DNA of 8,705 bases, taken from the NCBI GenBank assembly GCA_035938215.1, contig DASZHC010000230.1, positions 1 to 8,705 of the forward strand, read 5' to 3'. The notes under the pieces were generated by a model. The model saw only the letters and a program-made list of their open reading frames with translations. It was not told where the DNA came from and did not search any database. Positions 4,637 through 8,705 of this stretch are shown here, piece by piece (the first letter of the stretch is position 1; every line of letters starts with the position of its first letter). The translations under genes were made by a program, and so were the position numbers. This DNA is from DASZHC01 sp035938215 (GTDB taxonomy: Bacteria > Verrucomicrobiota > Verrucomicrobiia > Chthoniobacterales > JAFAMB01).

Positions 4637-6451
4637 GTGAGTATACCCTCCGCTCTGTCAGAATTGGCTTCCGGATCCTCCGCGACCACCGGAAGGGCCG
4701 ACCTGCGGCCACAAAATATCCGGGACGCCGTCATCCGCCTGGCCGGCAATTCGCAAGACGGCATTCAAACAGCAGGGGCGCTGTTGGCTCGCTTGGCCGG
4801 TCGCAGCGACCAGGAAGTCATGACTTACATGACGATCCCGTCGACCATCTCTGGCGGACCGTCGATTTTTCAAGTCCGGATTGGCTCCGGTGAAGTCCTT
4901 TCCGCCGGTGACGAGGCCGACTTTCTTGTTGCCTTCTATCAGCATAGTTATCTGGACCATATCGGCTTTTTGAAAGAAGGCGGCGTGCTTTTGTATGACT
5001 CCGACCAGGTGCAGCCCGATCTTCAGGATAAGCGATTTGTCTATGTAGGAGTTTCGGTGACCGGCCTCACGGTTGAGGCGCTCGGGGGCACTGCGAAAGA
5101 CAAGGGCAAGAACATCTTTGTTCTGGGCCTCATCGCTGCGATTTTTCATCTTGACACCGCGAAGTTGAAGGGACTGATCCGGGAGCGTTTCGGTGGAAAG
5201 AACGAGAGCATCGTCAATACAGCCTTGATGGCTTTCCAGGCCGGGTACAGCTATCCGGTCGGGAATTTGTTGACGACCCGGTACGAATTTGAGCCGCGTG
5301 ACAGGCAGCGCGGAGTTGGCCAGGTAACAATGGACGGCAATCAGGCGCTGGCCTACGGACTCATTGCGGCGGGAGTTCGCTATGGGGCCGGCTATCCGAT
5401 CACTCCCTGGTCAACCGTGATGGAAATATTGCGCTCCGAGTTTCCCAAGTACGGTGGGCTTTTTGTGCAGGCGGAAGATGAGTTGGCTGCGGTCTCGCTT
5501 GCGCTCGGGTTTTCCTATGCCGGCTATCTATCAGTCACCGGCAGCGCCGGGCCCGGTATCTCCCTGAAGACAGAAGCCATCGGTTGGGCGTCGATGGCGG
5601 AAATCCCCCTGATCGTTGTCAACGTCCAGCGCGGAGGACCAAGTACGGGACTGCCGACAAATGTCGAACAGAGCGATCTCTATCAAGCTATGTTCGGAAG
5701 CCACGGTGACAGCCCGCGAGTTGTTCTGGCGGCGGCCACTGTCGAAGATTGCTTTTATACGGCCCTGGAGGCGGCCAGAATCGCTCGCAAATACAGCACA
5801 CCGGTTTTCATCCTCAGCGACAGCTCGCTCGCAACGCGAATCGAAGCGTTCGACGAACCCGATCTGAAATCTTTGATGCAGGATCCGCGCCCGGATTTAT
5901 CGCCGAGGCCAAGCGGCTACAAGCCCTATCCGCTTGACGGCGTCACACGCCATGCTCCTCCCGGTTCTCGGATGATCGACGGAAAGTATCCGGTAGTCAC
6001 CGGTCTGGAGCATGACGAAATGGGGCATCCAACCGGCCGGCCGCCGCTCCATATGGCGATGACTGCGAAGCGAAGGCGAAAATTACAGGAACTCGCCGCG
6101 GAAATCCCCCTTCCCGAAGTATACGGTGAATCTCGAGGGCAGACACTTCTTGTGGGTTGGGGTTCGACCTTCGGGCCCATTCGTGAGGCCGTTGATCGTG
6201 CACGCGCACAGGGCAAAAGCGTTTCCTCTATTCATTTGCGCCACCTTCACCCGCTGCCGAGCGGCCTCGAAAATGTCTTTGCCCGGTTCGACCGGATTGT
6301 AGTGGCCGAAATGAACGATCAAGGGCTCTACGGGTACGGCCAATTGGCAACGATCCTGCGCGCCCGTTTCTGCGAGCCAAAAATCTCGAGCCTGACCAAA
6401 ACCGATGGGTTGACGTTCCGAGTCAAAGAAATTCTCCAAGGTATAATGTAA
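4637..6451 (+). CDS. korA: 2-oxoacid:ferredoxin oxidoreductase, fused gamma-alpha subunit (KorA-type)
   Basis: This subunit forms, with KorB, a thiamine-diphosphate enzyme that converts a 2-oxoacid and CoA to acyl-CoA, CO2 and reduced ferredoxin, or the reverse. The 604 residues show the fused order. A gamma domain covers about 28-210 (IRLAGNSQDGIQTAGALL, matching the family's AGDSGDGMQ-type loop; TIPSTISGGPSIFQVRI). The pyrimidine-binding alpha domain covers about 230-400: GYPITPWS (252-259), QAEDELAAVSLALGFSYAG (278-296), TGSAGPGISLKTEAIGWA (301-318), QRGGPSTGLPT (331-341). A C-terminal transketolase-like domain covers about 480-600. The GTG at 4637 sits just downstream of a promoter; no Shine-Dalgarno is visible. 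The stop and the korB start overlap in TAATG, implying coupled translation. No separate ferredoxin subunit is present, as in two-subunit KorAB enzymes. 2-Oxoglutarate is the usual substrate of this class, but the sequence does not settle it against pyruvate or branched-chain acids. Confidence 0.92.
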   Translation: MSIPSALSELASGSSATTGRADLRPQNIRDAVIRLAGNSQDGIQTAGALLARLAGRSDQEVMTYMTIPSTISGGPSIFQVRIGSGEVLSAGDEADFLVAFYQHSYLDHIGFLKEGGVLLYDSDQVQPDLQDKRFVYVGVSVTGLTVEALGGTAKDKGKNIFVLGLIAAIFHLDTAKLKGLIRERFGGKNESIVNTALMAFQAGYSYPVGNLLTTRYEFEPRDRQRGVGQVTMDGNQALAYGLIAAGVRYGAGYPITPWSTVMEILRSEFPKYGGLFVQAEDELAAVSLALGFSYAGYLSVTGSAGPGISLKTEAIGWASMAEIPLIVVNVQRGGPSTGLPTNVEQSDLYQAMFGSHGDSPRVVLAAATVEDCFYTALEAARIARKYSTPVFILSDSSLATRIEAFDEPDLKSLMQDPRPDLSPRPSGYKPYPLDGVTRHAPPGSRMIDGKYPVVTGLEHDEMGHPTGRPPLHMAMTAKRRRKLQELAAEIPLPEVYGESRGQTLLVGWGSTFGPIREAVDRARAQGKSVSSIHLRHLHPLPSGLENVFARFDRIVVAEMNDQGLYGYGQLATILRARFCEPKISSLTKTDGLTFRVKEILQGIM

Positions 6452-7395
6452 TGAGTGCTTCCGAAGCGGCCGCTGCGGCGCTCCCCCCGCAGCCAGATAA
6501 ACTTACAAAGAAAGCGTTGACTGCGGACCATCCGACCTGGTGCCCGGGCTGCGGCGATTTTGCCGTGCTCGCGGCATTCTACAAAGTTTTGGAGCGCCGC
6601 CAACTACCTCACGAAAGCATCGTCACCCTGGCGGGTATCGGGTGCTCCTCTCGTTTTCCCTATTTCGTTAACTCGCATGGCGCCCACTTCATACATGGTC
6701 GCGCCGTCCCGTTGGCTTCCGGAGTCAGTCTTGCGAGACCTGATCTTCACGTCTTTCTATTCGGTGGCGATGGCGACGGTTTTTCTATCGGAGGCAATCA
6801 TCTTGACCACGGCGCCAGGAAAAATGTTCGGATGACTTACGTCATTATGGACAATTTCGTGTACGGGTTGACCAAGAAGCAGACTTCGCCTACCTCGCCC
6901 GTTGGCTACAAATCGAAAACAGATCCTTTGGGAGCTATCGACCAACCGGTGAATCCGATCAAAAAGCTACTCGCCGCCGGAGCGACCTTTATTGCAAGGA
7001 CGCATGCGACGCAGATCAACCACATGATCCAGATGATCGAGCGTGCAATGGATCACAATGGATTTTCGGTAATCGAATGCCTTTCTGAATGCGTTGAGTT
7101 TTATCCCGGAGCTTTCGATCCCGCGAATCCCCGAAAGGGTGGTACGTTCGGATTAATTGATGAAAAAAAATGGGATGGCACGCCCGAGGATGAACTACGG
7201 CACGACGTCACCGACGAGATTGCTGCCTATCGACTGGCGAACGTGCCGTTCCCAGGTCTTTTTGGCGTATTTTTCGAAAATGACCGCCCAACCAAGAATG
7301 CCCTTGAAAGAAAATCGATTGAGAACACGCGGAACAAGCTCGGAAATCCGACTGATATCCAACTGCTTCAGGCGACATTCGACCACATGAAATGA
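6451..7395 (+). CDS. korB: 2-oxoacid:ferredoxin oxidoreductase, beta subunit (KorB-type)
   Basis: KorB carries the thiamine-diphosphate pyrophosphate site and one [4Fe-4S] cluster. In 314 residues the key parts are visible: WCPGCGD with Cys31 and Cys34, GIGCSSR with Cys65, and SECVEF with Cys214, which together supply the four cluster ligands. The ThDP/Mg motif is GDGDGFSIGGNH (106-117), completed by MDNFVYGLTKKQTSPTSP (133-150). After it come the subunit's usual long segment and a C-terminal part containing FFENDRPT. The ATG at 6451 shares one base with the korA stop. The first 25 residues are an Ala/Pro-rich extension before the conserved ADHPTWCPGCG. All catalytic elements are present, so the enzyme should be functional. 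No rho-independent terminator directly follows. Confidence 0.94.
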   Translation: MSASEAAAAALPPQPDKLTKKALTADHPTWCPGCGDFAVLAAFYKVLERRQLPHESIVTLAGIGCSSRFPYFVNSHGAHFIHGRAVPLASGVSLARPDLHVFLFGGDGDGFSIGGNHLDHGARKNVRMTYVIMDNFVYGLTKKQTSPTSPVGYKSKTDPLGAIDQPVNPIKKLLAAGATFIARTHATQINHMIQMIERAMDHNGFSVIECLSECVEFYPGAFDPANPRKGGTFGLIDEKKWDGTPEDELRHDVTDEIAAYRLANVPFPGLFGVFFENDRPTKNALERKSIENTRNKLGNPTDIQLLQATFDHMK

Positions 7396-7814
7396 GAGGG
7401 GGGACCGAAGCCCGAGAAGACAGAAGACAGAAGTCAGGAGAACCTCGAACCGCGAACGCCAAACCGCGAACCCAGAGCGAACCTCCAAGCCTCCACCGAT
7501 CATCGTTGCCACGAACGGAAAGCCATTGCTGGTAAGAAATAGGTCATAAAAAAAACTTTCTCGATAAAAAGAGTTGCGGTTGAAGTGCCCGGGTATTCCT
7601 GTCCCGGATCCGATCTTAAAAACGCGAACAAAAATTGTTTTGATTCTAGGCGCCGCGTCGACACCACCAGGAACACTGACAACGGGCGAATAGACCTATG
7701 ACCTTGCCCGTGCCCGTCGATATCGGCGCACTGAACGTGAACTTGGTATGGTCGTAGCGAATCATCACTAAGAAGTTACCCTTCTTAGCTGGTAGTATAT
7801 CGCAAGTCTTTTTT
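7396..7814. other. Convergent intergenic region after korB
   Basis: These 419 bp lie between two converging genes and hold no gene that I can support. A short tandem of AGAAGACAG-type units spans 7416-7438. It is followed by CGAAC-rich imprecise repeats (7440-7486, units around ACCGCGAAC). CCGGG-(9 nt)-CCCGG at about 7588-7606 is a weak hairpin. A leftward frame of 71 codons (7646-7861) overlaps the neighbouring gene's 3' end and shows no family features. The repeats look like the low-complexity spacer often found in environmental genomes. Confidence 0.5.
7768..7788. terminator. Perfect hairpin between convergent genes, possible terminator
   Basis: CTAAGAAG (7768-7775) and CTTCTTAG (7781-7788) form a perfect 8-bp stem with the 5-nt loop TTACC. 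On the plus strand a run of eight T (7809-7816) follows, but only after 20 nt, so it is not a textbook intrinsic terminator. On the minus strand no T-run follows. It could still end or stabilise the mRNA of the membrane-protein gene (stop at 7815) or of korAB. Confidence 0.35.
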
Positions 7815-8483
7815 TTATGGCGAGATCGCAAAGTACGCAATCGGCACAAAAAGTAAAACAACCGCCGCTCCCAAAAGGCTGCAGCACCAGATCAAATCCA
7901 AATTGACCCACGTTCGGCGTAGTACCGCCAGTCCAACAAAATCGTACACGAGCCAGGCGATCACAGCGGAAACCGCCAAATGAGAAATCGTGTGAATGGC
8001 CACGACAGACAACGCGAGCACCGGATCGAGAGTCGCCGAAAGGTTTTCGTCCGGGGATAGCGAACCGCAAAAAGAGGCCCTTGCTCCAAGTAAGACCGGA
8101 ATGATCATGAGTCCTGCTCCATGCGCGCTTGCCATGATCCATGACCAGCTCGTCAGGTCCCAGAAACTAACCTGCATTCCAACCCAGGTCGGATGCCGTG
8201 TGCGCCAAAGCTTCCAGATCGCAACACAGAATAGAATTGCGGCGCCCCCTATCTGCAACCACTTCATCGGAATGGCGATCCCAAGAAAGTAGACCAGAAA
8301 AACAATCGACCCTATCGCCAGCGCATGTCCGAATGCGATTGGCAAAAGCGCCTGGAAAACAGAGATGCGCGATCTCTTTTGCAAGCCTAATGCAACGGCG
8401 AACAGCCATCCCATTCCCGGATTAATTCCATGCCAGGCCCCGAGGAGGATGAGAGTCAGCCATGGCCATAGTGCGAAACTCAT
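7815..8483 (-). CDS. Multi-pass membrane protein of unknown function (HGINPGMGW type)
   Basis: The 222 residues are mostly hydrophobic, with about six or seven membrane segments (near 8-30, 47-70, 77-91, 115-133, 153-186 as one or two, 197-220). Histidines sit within or beside helices: HGINPGMGW (18-26), FGHA (51-54), HGAG (121-124), His164 and His168. Paired His-Gly motifs in a small membrane protein recall NicO/RcnA- and UreH-like metal or solute exporters (LysE-like superfamily), but this is a loose analogy, not an identification. I chose the ATG at 8483, since the upstream gene stops at 8503; the in-frame ATG at 8546 would overlap that gene by 44 nt. The 19-nt gap suggests an operon. The Shine-Dalgarno is weak (GGGCGG about 9 nt upstream). 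Cellular role unknown. Confidence 0.8.
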   Translation of the reverse strand: MSFALWPWLTLILLGAWHGINPGMGWLFAVALGLQKRSRISVFQALLPIAFGHALAIGSIVFLVYFLGIAIPMKWLQIGGAAILFCVAIWKLWRTRHPTWVGMQVSFWDLTSWSWIMASAHGAGLMIIPVLLGARASFCGSLSPDENLSATLDPVLALSVVAIHTISHLAVSAVIAWLVYDFVGLAVLRRTWVNLDLIWCCSLLGAAVVLLFVPIAYFAISP

Positions 8484-8502
8484 CAGCCGTATCCGCCCGC
8501 AA

Positions 8503-8705
8503 TTATGAAGGATAGCAAAATGAATCCGATGAGGTGTCCCCTCCATCGAGTCGTACTTGATGGAAACGGTGGCTCTCAGAAGTGACGAAGAAGTCGCGAT
8601 CGAATTTTAAACCGCCGTCCTGGTATGCATCCGCTCTGACTAACCAGGTGCGAATTCCGTCAGGATAGAATTGTTCATCCCATGCCGCATAAAGCGAGTT
8701 CGTTA
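8503..8705 (-). CDS. 3' end of an unrecognised gene, cut by the window edge
   Basis: A minus-strand frame is open from the window edge to TAA at 8503-8505, giving the last 66 residues of a protein whose start lies beyond 8705. The visible part begins TNSLYAAWDEQFYPDGIRTW and is rich in aromatic and charged residues, with RLDGGD near the end (51-56) and the C terminus SFCYPS. It looks like a soluble folded domain; I do not recognise a family. It ends 19 nt before the start of the membrane-protein gene in the same direction, so the two are probably co-transcribed. The other two minus-strand frames are closed by stops in this stretch, which supports this frame as the coding one. Confidence 0.65.
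   Translation of the reverse strand, partial: TNSLYAAWDEQFYPDGIRTWLVRADAYQDGGLKFDRDFFVTSESHRFHQVRLDGGDTSSDSFCYPS

Noticed and set aside
4658..5149. 163-codon minus-strand frame opposite korA
   Set aside because: It lies wholly antisense to the clearly coding gamma domain of korA and has no family features.
7440..7486. CGAAC-rich repeats considered as a CRISPR array
   Set aside because: The units are under 12 bp, imprecise and lack regular spacers; there are no cas genes.
7646..7861. 71-codon leftward frame between the convergent genes
   Set aside because: It overlaps the 3' end of the membrane-protein gene, has unusual composition and no recognisable features.
8484..8546. ATG at 8546 as the start of the membrane protein
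   Set aside because: It would overlap the upstream gene (stop at 8503) by 44 nt, and the added residues are not membrane-like; the ATG at 8483 fits a 19-nt intergenic gap.

Overview
The window carries a divergent redox locus interrupted by repeats. The leftward arm is a three-gene proton-translocating NAD(P) transhydrogenase, read pntAA (3044-4225), pntAB (2437-2751), pntB (737-2110). The rightward arm is a two-gene 2-oxoacid:ferredoxin oxidoreductase, korA (4637-6451) and korB (6451-7395). A VOC-fold protein (78-443, minus) lies downstream of pntB behind its own promoter. On the right, convergent to korB, a multi-pass membrane protein (7815-8483, minus) follows the 3' end of an unrecognised gene that runs off the window edge (8503-8705, minus).

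No rRNA or other taxonomic marker is present. Moderate GC, roomy intergenic regions, weak or absent Shine-Dalgarno sequences, the split pntAA/pntAB/pntB arrangement, the fused gamma-alpha KorA and the dispersed 'accacagaggcac' type repeat all suit a soil bacterium of the Verrucomicrobiota or Acidobacteriota. That is a tentative inference.

The main discovery candidate is a structured repeat of about 300 bp present twice, as an inverted pair, inside the pnt operon. Copy A (2139-2433, plus) sits between pntAB and pntB; copy B (2756-3077, minus) sits between pntAA and pntAB. Their inner ends lie 3 and 4 nt from the stop and start codons of pntAB, so that gene is bracketed almost to the base. Each copy holds three consecutive hairpin modules with the same order and arm sequences. 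The third module shows a compensatory change of its stem between copies (G-C pair to A-T pair). The outer end of copy B also supplies the last 11 codons and the stop codon of pntAA. Any transcript spanning the operon would contain two roughly 300-nt mutually complementary segments with the pntAB message in the loop.

A second, MITE-like inverted-repeat element (4312-4541) occupies the divergent pnt/kor intergenic region, just upstream of a good sigma70-type promoter for korA. Functionally, KorAB makes reduced ferredoxin and CO2 plus acyl-CoA (or the reverse), and the transhydrogenase uses the proton gradient to make NADPH from NADH. The locus therefore joins two entries into the low-potential electron pool.
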